Source: JBBQUP01 sp038212305 | GTDB taxonomy: Bacteria; Bacteroidota; Bacteroidia; Bacteroidales; Marinilabiliaceae | Direction: 5' to 3' | NCBI GenBank assembly: GCA_038212305.1 | Contig: JBBQUP010000133.1 | Coordinates: 1 to 6,936, forward strand | Length of the DNA: 6,936 nt | Part shown: piece after piece, positions 1 through 5,644 of the stretch | How the letters are laid out: each line of letters opens with the position of its first letter | Position numbering within the stretch: position 1 is the stretch's first letter | Notes under the pieces: model-generated | Database searches by the model: none | Told to the model about the DNA's origin: nothing | What the model saw: the letters and a program-made list of their open reading frames with translations, nothing else | Made by a program: the position numbers and the translations under genes

Positions 1-43
1 AAACTGGCTGACCGACTAAATTCTTTGATGTATCTTTGCTCAT
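1..43 (-). CDS. Transposase, N-terminal fragment (probable IS4-like, DUF4372 type), cut by window edge
   Basis: Only the first 14 codons are inside the window. Read on the minus strand from the ATG at 43-41 they give MSKDTSKNLVGQPV. A short polar start followed by a 'GQP(I/V)' motif is how I remember the N-terminus of Bacteroidota IS4-like transposases carrying a DUF4372 domain, in which the motif leads into 'F..LL..I'. The rest of the protein, including the DDE catalytic residues, lies outside. There is no good Shine-Dalgarno sequence close to the start; a GGAG lies about 15 bases upstream. The assignment rests on a few residues and on the setting: the gene points away from a decayed SPFH gene whose start lies about 140 bases away. 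It could instead be the start of an unrelated short protein. Confidence 0.5.
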   Translation of the reverse strand, partial: MSKDTSKNLVGQPV

Positions 44-135
44 GGTTGAGATTTTTTGTTCTCCAAAACAAATTTACAACCTTGGGATGAGGCTTCGGTC
101 TTGTCCCTAAAATTTATTTATTCTTTGTCGGTCAG
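8..135. repeat. 9-bp inverted repeat around the transposase start
   Basis: CTGACCGAC at 8-16 and GTCGGTCAG at 127-135 are perfect inverted copies. One lies in codons 10-13 of the transposase, the other in the upstream non-coding DNA. In a transcript starting upstream of 135 the arms could pair and enclose the start codon. A transcript from the -7 box at 76-69 would lack one arm. The outer copy may also lie near the IS terminus. Function unknown. Confidence 0.4.
69..76 (-). promoter_or_regulatory. Candidate -7 box for the left-edge transposase
   Basis: On the minus strand this reads TAAATTTG, a perfect match to the Bacteroidota -7 consensus TAnnTTTG. It would start transcription about 20 bases ahead of the ATG at 43. 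No TTG -33 box is visible 19-21 bases upstream, so the call rests on one short motif in AT-rich DNA. Confidence 0.3.
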
Positions 136-180
136 TAGTGTCAAACTATATAAAAAAACAACCCAAAAAACTAAAAATAA

Positions 181-595
181 ATGAATTACTTTTTTTAATT
201 ATCCCAATCATCTTCCTATTTTTAATAGGTATTCGAATTGTACGACCTACCCAATAGAGGTTTAATTGAACAAAGTGGTAAAAGCTGAGAATAAGAAAAT
301 TGCGGCTATTGATTCGGCAACTGCTGCAGAAACCGTTGCTGATGATGTTAAACGTGCAAAAATTAAAGAAGCAGAGGGCTATAAGCAATCGAAAATATTG
401 CATGCCGAAGGTGAAGCTGAAGCAATAAAACTGGTTAATGAAGCTGCCGACAAATACTTTATAGGAAATGCACAACTGTTGCGTAAACTCGAAGCGGTTG
501 AAGTTTCGATGGAGAAAAATGCAAAAAATGTTGTTCCAACAGGAACCGATCTGATTAACATTATTGGAGAAATGGCAGGTATTGTTCCCTTATAG
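181..595 (+). pseudogene. Decayed SPFH/stomatin-like (slipin/QmcA-type) membrane protein gene
   Basis: Intact relatives are membrane-anchored scaffold proteins of roughly 300 residues with an N-terminal helix, an SPFH domain and a C-terminal coiled coil. Here the ATG at 181 starts M-N-Y-F-F and then hits TAA. Restoring one T in the T run at 190-196 gives a hydrophobic segment ending IGIRIVRPTQ (up to 254), typical of the family start. An extra T at 255 gives a stop (TAG); skipping it restores RGLIE (256-270). The next residues, NKVVKAENKKIAAID (from 269), belong to the region after the SPFH domain, so about 150-170 codons are missing. The tail from 269 to 595 is clean: AATETVADDVKR-like repeats, an EGEAEAIKLVNEAADKY segment and VVPTGTDLINIIGEMAGIVPL-like ending. 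The TTG at 266 is a possible but unlikely start for a 109-residue remnant; its in-frame upstream codon is TAA. The loss of function is inferred; the family is clear. Confidence 0.85.
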
Positions 596-630
596 AAGAA
601 ACAAAAAAATTAATTGATTTATACTTTGAG

Positions 631-665
631 AAAAAAAAGTGTCCAAAAAAAGGGCACCTTTTTTT
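631..665 (+). terminator. Rho-independent terminator after the SPFH remnant
   Basis: The stem is GTGTCC (639-644) with GGGCAC (652-657), including one G-T pair, around an A7 loop. A run of eight A precedes it (631-638) and CTTTTTTT follows (658-665). The flanking A and T runs can extend the stem and make it workable on either strand. It lies 36 bases after the SPFH stop. Confidence 0.75.
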
Positions 666-686
666 ATATCCGATAGGTTCAACTTT

Positions 687-893
687 ATGAAAAGTTGCCT
701 TTTACAGGGTAAGTCAAGAGTGAGAAAAAATTTCAACCAAGCAATTCAACAAGCTTTTATAATTTTAGCATTAAACAATTACCAACTAATTCATGTTTAT
801 AAGAAGTTGGGGATAGAAATAAATGATAACCCGTTGACTTTATACCTCAACCATGTAAAATTCACTAAATATGATTATAATAATTTAAAATAA
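687..893 (+). CDS. Small hypothetical protein, doubtful
   Basis: An open frame of 68 codons from the ATG at 687 to the TAA at 891-893. The frame is also open back to a GTG at 639, but that start lies inside the terminator stem and is unlikely. The product would begin MKSCLLQGKSRVRKNF, basic at first, then with a mixed hydrophobic middle (AFIILALNNYQLIHVYKKLG) and a polar Asn/Lys/Tyr-rich tail. I recognise no family, signal peptide or metal motif. Arguments for a gene are its position and its stop 15 bases ahead of the SOD start, with the strong SOD Shine-Dalgarno sequence in between, which would allow coupling. Against it are the short length, the lack of a ribosome site, and AT-rich composition in which such frames arise by chance. 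It may be a remnant or simply the SOD leader. Confidence 0.25.
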   Translation: MKSCLLQGKSRVRKNFNQAIQQAFIILALNNYQLIHVYKKLGIEINDNPLTLYLNHVKFTKYDYNNLK

Positions 894-896
894 AAA

Positions 897-901
897 GGAG
901 G
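897..901 (+). promoter_or_regulatory. Strong Shine-Dalgarno sequence of the SOD gene
   Basis: GGAGG within AAAAAGGAGG, seven bases ahead of the ATG at 909. It fixes the start of the SOD. It is notable because the other genes in this window show no comparable site and Bacteroidota in general use such sites little. Confidence 0.7.
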
Positions 902-908
902 CCTATCA

Positions 909-1637
909 ATGAAAAACGTTAAAACGATGTCAGTATTTATATCAATTGTTTTTTGGGGATTAACAATAAGTACGATCGCCCAAACATCTGCAGTTAAGGC
1001 GATGCAATCTGGTAAAACATTTTTGTTTGCAGAATTACCTTATAGTTATGATGCATTAGAACCATACATCGATAAACTAACTGTTGAGATTCATTACAGT
1101 AAACACCACCGTGCCTATTTTGATAATTTCATAAAAGCAGTTAAAGGAACCGAAATGGAACAAATGGATATGGTAACCATTTTTAACCATATTAGTCAAT
1201 ACCCTATTGCCATTCGTAACAATGGCGGTGGCTATTACAACCACACCATGTATTGGGAAAACATGAAACCCAATGGCGGTGGATTACCTTCAGGGAAACT
1301 ATTATTAGCTATTAATAAGGCATTTAATTCGGTTGACAATTTTAAATTGCTATTTACAAATGCTAGTAAAACGCGTTTTGGTAGTGGATGGGCTTGGTTA
1401 TCGCTAAATGACAAAAATGAATTATTTATTAGTTCAACAGCTAATCAGGATAATCCGTTAATGGATGTGGTTGAAGAAAGAGGCATTCCACTAATAGCAT
1501 TTGATGTTTGGGAACATGCTTATTACTTAAAGTATCAAAACAAACGAGCTGAATACATTGATGCTTTTTGGAATCTTATTAATTGGGATGAAGTTACCAA
1601 ACGATATGAAAAAGCGACTATGAAAATGAGTCACTAA
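909..1637 (+). CDS. Exported superoxide dismutase, Fe/Mn family with Mn-type signature
   Basis: This 242-residue protein converts superoxide to hydrogen peroxide and oxygen. Residues 1-24 form a signal peptide: a Lys-containing start, a hydrophobic core (SVFISIVFWGLTI) and a plausible signal peptidase I site STIA|QT. The mature part is a full SOD, from LPYSYDALEPYI (43-54) to NWDEVTKRYEKA near the end. The four metal ligands of the family are all present: His62 (EIHYSKHH), His112 (YNHTMYW), Asp199 and His203 (DVWEHAYY). The active-site Tyr is Tyr70. Two positions that tend to separate Mn from Fe enzymes are Mn-like: Gly108, where Fe enzymes often have Gln, and Gln180 in STANQDNPLM. Metal use is inferred; cambialistic activity is possible. 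Most family members are cytoplasmic, so the export signal points to defence against superoxide in the periplasm or outside. It has its own ribosome site; no promoter or terminator is obvious. Confidence 0.93.
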   Translation: MKNVKTMSVFISIVFWGLTISTIAQTSAVKAMQSGKTFLFAELPYSYDALEPYIDKLTVEIHYSKHHRAYFDNFIKAVKGTEMEQMDMVTIFNHISQYPIAIRNNGGGYYNHTMYWENMKPNGGGLPSGKLLLAINKAFNSVDNFKLLFTNASKTRFGSGWAWLSLNDKNELFISSTANQDNPLMDVVEERGIPLIAFDVWEHAYYLKYQNKRAEYIDAFWNLINWDEVTKRYEKATMKMSH

Positions 1638-1734
1638 TAAATAATAGTTATCAATTTTTATCACTTATGGAGATAATTCAACGCCTAAAAGCCACAAACT
1701 GAAAAATTAAAAAAACATTTAATTACAAATTTAC

Positions 1735-1764
1735 TTGAGTTATAAGATAAATAGTAATATCTTG
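1735..1764 (+). promoter_or_regulatory. Candidate promoter of the cold-shock gene
   Basis: TTG at 1735-1737 (-33 box) and TATCTTG at 1758-1764 (close to TAnnTTTG) are separated by 20 bases, the usual Bacteroidota spacing. Transcription would start near 1770, giving a leader of about 20 bases before the ATG at 1789. That agrees with the chosen start and speaks against an N-terminal extension. Confidence 0.4.
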
Positions 1765-1788
1765 TACGCAATTATTAAATATTACATT

Positions 1789-1980
1789 ATGAACAACGGA
1801 ACAGTTAAATTTTTTAATGACTCAAAAGGTTATGGATTCATTAAAGATTCAAATTCAACAAAAGAGTATTTTGTGCATTCAAATGGCTTGAAAGATAGCA
1901 TTAGAGAGAATGATGAAGTAACTTTTGATTTAGAAGAAGGAAAAAAAGGTTTAAATGCTGTAAATGTTAAACTAGCATAG
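1789..1980 (+). CDS. Cold-shock protein, CspA family
   Basis: A 63-residue single cold-shock domain that binds single-stranded RNA or DNA and acts as an RNA chaperone in the cytoplasm. It starts MNNGTVKFFNDSKGYGFI: the RNP1 motif KGYGFI is at residues 13-18 and the RNP2-like motif YFVHSN at 27-32, followed by the usual acidic strand region (ENDEVTFDLEEGKKGLNAVNV). The length is slightly under the usual 65-70 residues, and it ends at NVKLA as family members do. I chose the ATG at 1789 because the cold-shock fold begins there; the frame is open further upstream to a TTG at 1735, but those codons are the promoter region. The gene stands alone, with a promoter candidate in front and a strong terminator behind. 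Whether it is induced by cold cannot be read from the sequence. Confidence 0.95.
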   Translation: MNNGTVKFFNDSKGYGFIKDSNSTKEYFVHSNGLKDSIRENDEVTFDLEEGKKGLNAVNVKLA

Positions 1981-2008
1981 TTTATAAAACATAAACATCT
2001 AAATTTTT

Positions 2009-2038
2009 AAGCCTCGCATTTTGTGAGGCTTTTTTTTG
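2009..2038 (+). terminator. Rho-independent terminator of the cold-shock gene
   Basis: A nine-pair stem, AAGCCTCGC (2009-2017) with GTGAGGCTT (2023-2031) and one G-T pair, closes a five-base ATTTT loop. It runs straight into an uninterrupted T tract up to 2037. It lies 29 bases after the stop codon. Confidence 0.9.
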
Positions 2039-2130
2039 TTATAATGACGAGTGTCGGCAAGAAAACGCTCGCCTTTTCTGTTTTTGATAAGAAAACGTCA
2101 AAGTCAAGGCTTTCGAACAACAACCATACA

Positions 2131-2159
2131 TTTGATTCATTTAGGTAGATAATACTTAG
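2131..2159 (+). promoter_or_regulatory. Weak candidate promoter of the hemolysin III-family gene
   Basis: TTTG at 2131-2134 and TACTTAG at 2153-2159 lie 18 bases apart, a partial match to the Bacteroidota -33/-7 pattern, about 25 bases ahead of the start codon. The -7 match is imperfect. Some promoter is expected here, because the cold-shock terminator isolates the next gene from upstream transcription. Confidence 0.22.
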
Positions 2160-2183
2160 CTCAACAACTGAAATAATATAACA

Positions 2184-2831
2184 ATGACAAAAAAAACTGA
2201 ACCCATCGCCTACTCTCCTTTAGAAGAAAAAGTTAATATTGGATCTCACGCATTTGGTTTTATCTCTAGCATAATTGCGCTTGCATTACTTATAATCAAA
2301 TCATCAAAAACCGAAAACGTTCTAATAATCGTTAGCTCAATTATTTTTGGATTAAGCTTAATTGTTTTGTATGCTGCATCAACACTCTACCATCGAGCAA
2401 AATCACCCGAATTGCGAAATCGATTAAGAATATTTGATCATGCAGCTATTTACGTACTTATAGCAGGAACCTATACCCCATTTGTGCTAATTACCCTGCA
2501 AGGAGTGATCGGCTGGGCGATATTTGGTATTTCTTGGGGAATAGCCTTAACCGGTATCATCTTAAAACTTTTCTATACGGGTCGTTTTTCAACGCTATCG
2601 ACTATAATGTACGTTGGCATGGGTTGGATAATTGTATTTGCTATTAAACCACTCATTAATAATTTATCTACAGAGGGACTTCTTTGGCTGTCGGCCGGTG
2701 GAGTAGCCTACACTTTAGGTGCAGTCATTTATAGCATTAAAAAAATAAAATTCAATCATGCTACCTTTCATTTACTAGTTTTAATAGGCAGCTTCTGTCA
2801 TTTTATGTCAATTTATTTATATGTAATTTAA
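2184..2831 (+). CDS. Hemolysin III / TrhA family membrane protein (PAQR superfamily)
   Basis: A 215-residue integral membrane protein with about seven hydrophobic segments (roughly 22-39, 46-64, 84-104, 108-128, 138-155, 165-184, 195-215). The conserved polar residues of the hemolysin III/adiponectin-receptor superfamily are in place: Glu14/Glu15 and His22 (EEKVNIGSHAFG), Ser66 and His70 (ASTLYHR), Asp85 and His86 (FDHAAIYVLIAGTYTPF), and His192, His196 and His206 in the last part (HATFHLLVLIGSFCH). In this superfamily such residues form a zinc site in the membrane. Despite the name, bacterial members are mainly tied to membrane lipid or fluidity homeostasis, not proven lysis; the role here is inferred from the family. 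The length is normal. The ATG at 2184 precedes the first conserved motif by 13 codons and has no Shine-Dalgarno sequence. The radical SAM gene starts 37 bases after its stop on the same strand, so the two may share a transcript. Confidence 0.92.
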   Translation: MTKKTEPIAYSPLEEKVNIGSHAFGFISSIIALALLIIKSSKTENVLIIVSSIIFGLSLIVLYAASTLYHRAKSPELRNRLRIFDHAAIYVLIAGTYTPFVLITLQGVIGWAIFGISWGIALTGIILKLFYTGRFSTLSTIMYVGMGWIIVFAIKPLINNLSTEGLLWLSAGGVAYTLGAVIYSIKKIKFNHATFHLLVLIGSFCHFMSIYLYVI

Positions 2832-2868
2832 CCCTCCGTATTTGAGAAAATAGTAAACAACTTATCAA

Positions 2869-5064
2869 GTGAAAGATATTCTACTCATAACCCCTCCTTT
2901 TACACAACTTAATACGCCATATCCGGCAACTCCCTATTTAAAAGGATTTTTGAATACAATTAGTGTATCATCTTTTCAAATGGATTTGGGTATTGAAGTT
3001 ATTCTAGCTGTTTTTTCACAAAAAGGTCTTCAAAAAGTTTTCGAATTTGCACACCAGCAAAACAATAGTTATTCTGAAAACTCGAAGCGTATTGTAGGAT
3101 TAAAAAATGATTATCTCAAAACGATTGATAATGTTATCCTCTTTTTGCAAAATAAAAATCAAACCTTAGCACATCAAATTTGCTCACATAATTTTCTGCC
3201 ACAAGCATCTCGCTTTAATGAGCCTAATGACCTAGAATGGGCTTTTGGTGAAATGGGCTTCCAAGATAAAGCCAAGCATTTATCTACTTTATATCTCGAA
3301 GATTTATCCGATATTATTAGCGAATGCGTGGATGATAAATTTGGATTTAGTCGTTACGCCGAACAACTGGGGCGAAGTGCCAATTCGTTCGATGAGCTTT
3401 ACGAATTACTGCTTCATCACCCAACATTTATCGATAACATCACATTAACAATATTAGAAAACAAACTCCATGAGATTCAACCCAAAATGGTTTGTTTTTC
3501 GGTGCCATTTCCCGGCAATTTATATAGTGCCCTTCGATGTGCTCAATTTATAAAAAGCAGTTTTCCACACATACCAATTGTCATGGGGGGTGGATTTGCC
3601 AATACCGAATTACGAAGTCTTACCGACCCTAGAGTATTCGATTTTTTCGATTATATCACCCTCGATAAAGGGGAATTACCATTACAGATAATCATCACTA
3701 ATTTATTAAATCCTGAAATTTCCAATTCCAATCATTTCAAACGTACATTTATACGTCTCAACGGAAAGGTGGAATTTTGCAACTCATCTACACAAAACGA
3801 TATTAAGCCCAACGAAACAGGAACGCCCGATTACTCTGATTTATATTTATCCAATTACATATCGGTGATTGAAATGGCTAACCCAATGCACAGTCTTTGG
3901 AGCGATGGACGTTGGAACAAACTAACCATGGCCAACGGATGTTATTGGGGTAAATGCACTTTTTGCGATACAACGCTCGATTACATTCAATCGTTCGAAC
4001 CGTATGCGGTTGAGTTAATTGTGGATAGAATGCAGCAGATAATCGAACAAACCAACCAACGTGGATTTCACTTTGTTGATGAAGCTGCTCCTCCAGCTTT
4101 AATGCGTGATTTGGCCATTGAAATTATTAAACGCAAATTAATTGTTACTTGGTGGACAAACATTCGGTTCGAGAAGAGTTTCACGCAAGATCTTTGTCAA
4201 TTACTTAAAGCCTCGGGATGCATAGCCGTATCGGGGGGATTAGAAGTTGCTTCAGATCGTTTACTTAGCTTAATTAACAAGGGAGTAACGGTTGAGCAAG
4301 TTGCGCAGGTGACAAACCATTTCACTCAGGCAGGCATGATGGTCCATGCATATTTAATGTATGGTTTTCCATCGCAAACAGTTCAAGAAACAATTGACAG
4401 TCTTGAAATGGTTCGTCAACTATTTGAACAAGGAGCAATTCACTCGGCTTTCTGGCATAAATTTGCACTCACAGCCCACAGTCCCATTGGTTTAAATCCT
4501 GAAAAATACGGTATTTCACCTGATTACCATGAAATTACATTCGCGAATAACGACGTACAATTCAATGATAAAACGGGCATCGATCATTCGAAATTTAGCT
4601 ATGGATTAAAAAAATCGGTCTTAAATTTCATGCATGGCATTGGGTTTGATTTACCTGTGCAGGAATGGTTTGATTTTAAAACACCAAAAACCACCCTCCC
4701 CATTAACTTTATACATCGGAGTATATCAACATTCCCCTTTTTAGCCATCAAACCAACTGCCAAAATAATTTGGATGGGCGAGACACCTACCGTAACCGAA
4801 ATTTCTAAAACAAAACGAGGCGAAACCAGACAATTACTTAACATAACCATTCACACTAAAGCTAAGGATGTATTAATAACCATCGATAAGATGGAAGGAA
4901 TTTGGTTGTTAGAAGCACTAAATCAATCGTCGATATATAATTCAGAACTTATCACCTATTCGCAACTTAAAACAGATTTTGAAGCGCATTTTTCTGATTT
5001 CGAACTATTTTGGCATTCAAGACCCATTTTAGCCCTGCGAAGTTGCGGATTCTTGGCGGTATGA
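2869..5064 (+). CDS. B12-binding-type radical SAM protein, substrate unknown
   Basis: A 731-residue enzyme. The GTG at 2869 is the start: it gives MKDILLITPPFTQLNTPYPA, the typical opening of B12-binding radical SAM proteins, and an in-frame TAA lies 15 bases upstream (2854-2856). The Rossmann-like cobalamin domain seems split: its first strand is at 3-10, then about 190 mostly helical residues intervene, then KMVCFSVPFPGN (from about 206), IVMGGGF (Gly240-242) and DYITLDKGE (Glu269). The radical SAM barrel begins near 350 with Cys358, Cys363 and Cys366 (GCYWGKCTFC), the [4Fe-4S] ligands, spaced CX4CX2C instead of CX3CX2C. Further barrel motifs are FVDEAAPP (402-409), GGLE (456-459) and MYGFP (497-501). 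About 150 residues after 560 form a C-terminal region I do not recognise. It has no signal peptide, so it is cytoplasmic. Members methylate or rearrange unactivated carbons; no precursor peptide or pathway gene lies nearby to suggest the substrate. Confidence 0.88.
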   Translation: MKDILLITPPFTQLNTPYPATPYLKGFLNTISVSSFQMDLGIEVILAVFSQKGLQKVFEFAHQQNNSYSENSKRIVGLKNDYLKTIDNVILFLQNKNQTLAHQICSHNFLPQASRFNEPNDLEWAFGEMGFQDKAKHLSTLYLEDLSDIISECVDDKFGFSRYAEQLGRSANSFDELYELLLHHPTFIDNITLTILENKLHEIQPKMVCFSVPFPGNLYSALRCAQFIKSSFPHIPIVMGGGFANTELRSLTDPRVFDFFDYITLDKGELPLQIIITNLLNPEISNSNHFKRTFIRLNGKVEFCNSSTQNDIKPNETGTPDYSDLYLSNYISVIEMANPMHSLWSDGRWNKLTMANGCYWGKCTFCDTTLDYIQSFEPYAVELIVDRMQQIIEQTNQRGFHFVDEAAPPALMRDLAIEIIKRKLIVTWWTNIRFEKSFTQDLCQLLKASGCIAVSGGLEVASDRLLSLINKGVTVEQVAQVTNHFTQAGMMVHAYLMYGFPSQTVQETIDSLEMVRQLFEQGAIHSAFWHKFALTAHSPIGLNPEKYGISPDYHEITFANNDVQFNDKTGIDHSKFSYGLKKSVLNFMHGIGFDLPVQEWFDFKTPKTTLPINFIHRSISTFPFLAIKPTAKIIWMGETPTVTEISKTKRGETRQLLNITIHTKAKDVLITIDKMEGIWLLEALNQSSIYNSELITYSQLKTDFEAHFSDFELFWHSRPILALRSCGFLAV

Positions 5065-5101
5065 TTCATTAAAAATCAAACCTTATTAAATTTACAAAGT
5101 T

Positions 5102-5259
5102 CAATAATAAGTCAACTCCGAAAAGTTAAAACCCCTAAATCCCCTAAAGGAGACTTTAAGAAGTTCTTTGATATTCAACGAGTTCCCCTTTATGGGTCAG
5201 GGGTATAAAAGCTGAAAATCAAAGAACTCCGTCTTTTCGGCGTGGTCTCCAATAATAAG
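5102..5259. repeat. Nested-palindrome element flanked by a 10-bp direct repeat
   Basis: CAATAATAAG occurs at 5102-5111 and again at 5250-5259, like a target duplication. The 138 bases between hold nested inverted pairs: CCGAAAAG (5118-5125) with CTTTTCGG (5233-5240), AGTTCTTTGAT (5162-5172) with ATCAAAGAACT (5218-5228), and CCCCT (5185-5189) with AGGGG (5199-5203). A further pair, GGAGAC (5149-5154) with GTCTCC (5245-5250), crosses the outer pair. The CCCCTAAATCCCCTAAAGG stretch (5132-5150) resembles dispersed repeats that I remember from Bacteroidota genomes. It codes for nothing and may be a REP- or MITE-like element moved in trans. Confidence 0.6.
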
Positions 5260-5291
5260 AATAGAAAGTTCATTTCTGTAATTCTACATTT

Positions 5292-5613
5292 TATTTAGTG
5301 TCTGCTGAAAAAATATTATTTCATTCTATTACAATTAAATAACTTGATTTTTATAGATGCCAAATGCAAGAGAATAGAGAAAATATTACATAACCCATTG
5401 ACTTATTAAATTATAAATTCCCCGTTAGGGGATAAATATCAATAGGAAATTAATGCTGAGATAATTTGTTACCAGTAGGGGATTAACCTAAATGCATGAA
5501 TGTTAATGCCTTACAAGAAAATAAGCAATCGTACATGATTTTCTATTGATATTAATTCCCTACGGGAAAATTAGAAAATAAAGCTGCTTTAGTTTTTCAG
5601 CAGACCCTATTTA
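5292..5613. mobile_element. MITE-like non-autonomous element with 6-bp target duplication
   Basis: The ends are GTGTCTGCTGAAAAA (5298-5312) and, on the other strand, GGGTCTGCTGAAAAA (5607-5593): 15-bp terminal inverted repeats with one mismatch. They are directly flanked by TATTTA at 5292-5297 and 5608-5613, as a 6-bp target duplication. The 310-bp body has no usable reading frame, so it depends on a transposase elsewhere. Inside are small hairpins, CCCC-GTTA-GGGG (5420-5431) and TTCCC-TAC-GGGAA (5556-5568), each joined to the shared motif ATATCAATAG (5436-5445, inverted at 5543-5552). A third related copy, GTAGGGGATTAACC, is at 5475-5488. The right end also forms a CTGCT/AGCAG hairpin (5584-5603). 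I do not recognise the transposase family from the termini. Confidence 0.72.
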
Positions 5614-5644
5614 TCACGACTAGCTAATAATACCCAGCAAGTTA

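Larger units (their letters stand above)
5065..5644. other. 580-base gene-free stretch filled by two small repeat elements
   Basis: No frame here looks coding on either strand. It lies between the convergent ends of the radical SAM gene and the glucosaminidase gene. It contains the palindromic element at 5102-5259 and the MITE-like element at 5292-5613, both listed separately. The remaining pieces (5065-5101, 5260-5291, 5614-5644) are short AT-rich spacers. I see no clear terminator for the radical SAM gene outside the elements. Convergent gene ends are a usual landing place for such elements because insertion there harms no promoter. Confidence 0.75.

Noticed and set aside
146..475. Minus-strand open frame over the SPFH remnant
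   Set aside because: Phe/Ile/Ser-rich product antisense to a clearly recognisable gene remnant; a mirror of its codon pattern. The shorter antisense frame at 379-561 is rejected for the same reason.
1735..1788. N-terminal extension of the cold-shock protein from a TTG
   Set aside because: The cold-shock domain starts at the ATG at 1789 and the extension covers the promoter candidate; family members do not have such an extension.
2048..2071. Hairpin CGAGTG...CGCTCG after the cold-shock terminator
   Set aside because: Short stem with a wobble pair and a large loop, with no clean T tract; the better terminator lies just upstream.
3245..3448. Plus-strand open frame inside the radical SAM gene
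   Set aside because: Overlaps a well-supported gene in another frame, with no recognisable motif or start signal.
4599..4850. Minus-strand open frame opposite the radical SAM C-terminal region
   Set aside because: Antisense to coding DNA, no family features, no promoter.
5415..5570. Repeated GTAGGGGATTAA-like units considered as a CRISPR array
   Set aside because: Only three divergent copies, one inverted, with uneven spacing; they are internal repeats of a MITE-like element and no cas gene is present.
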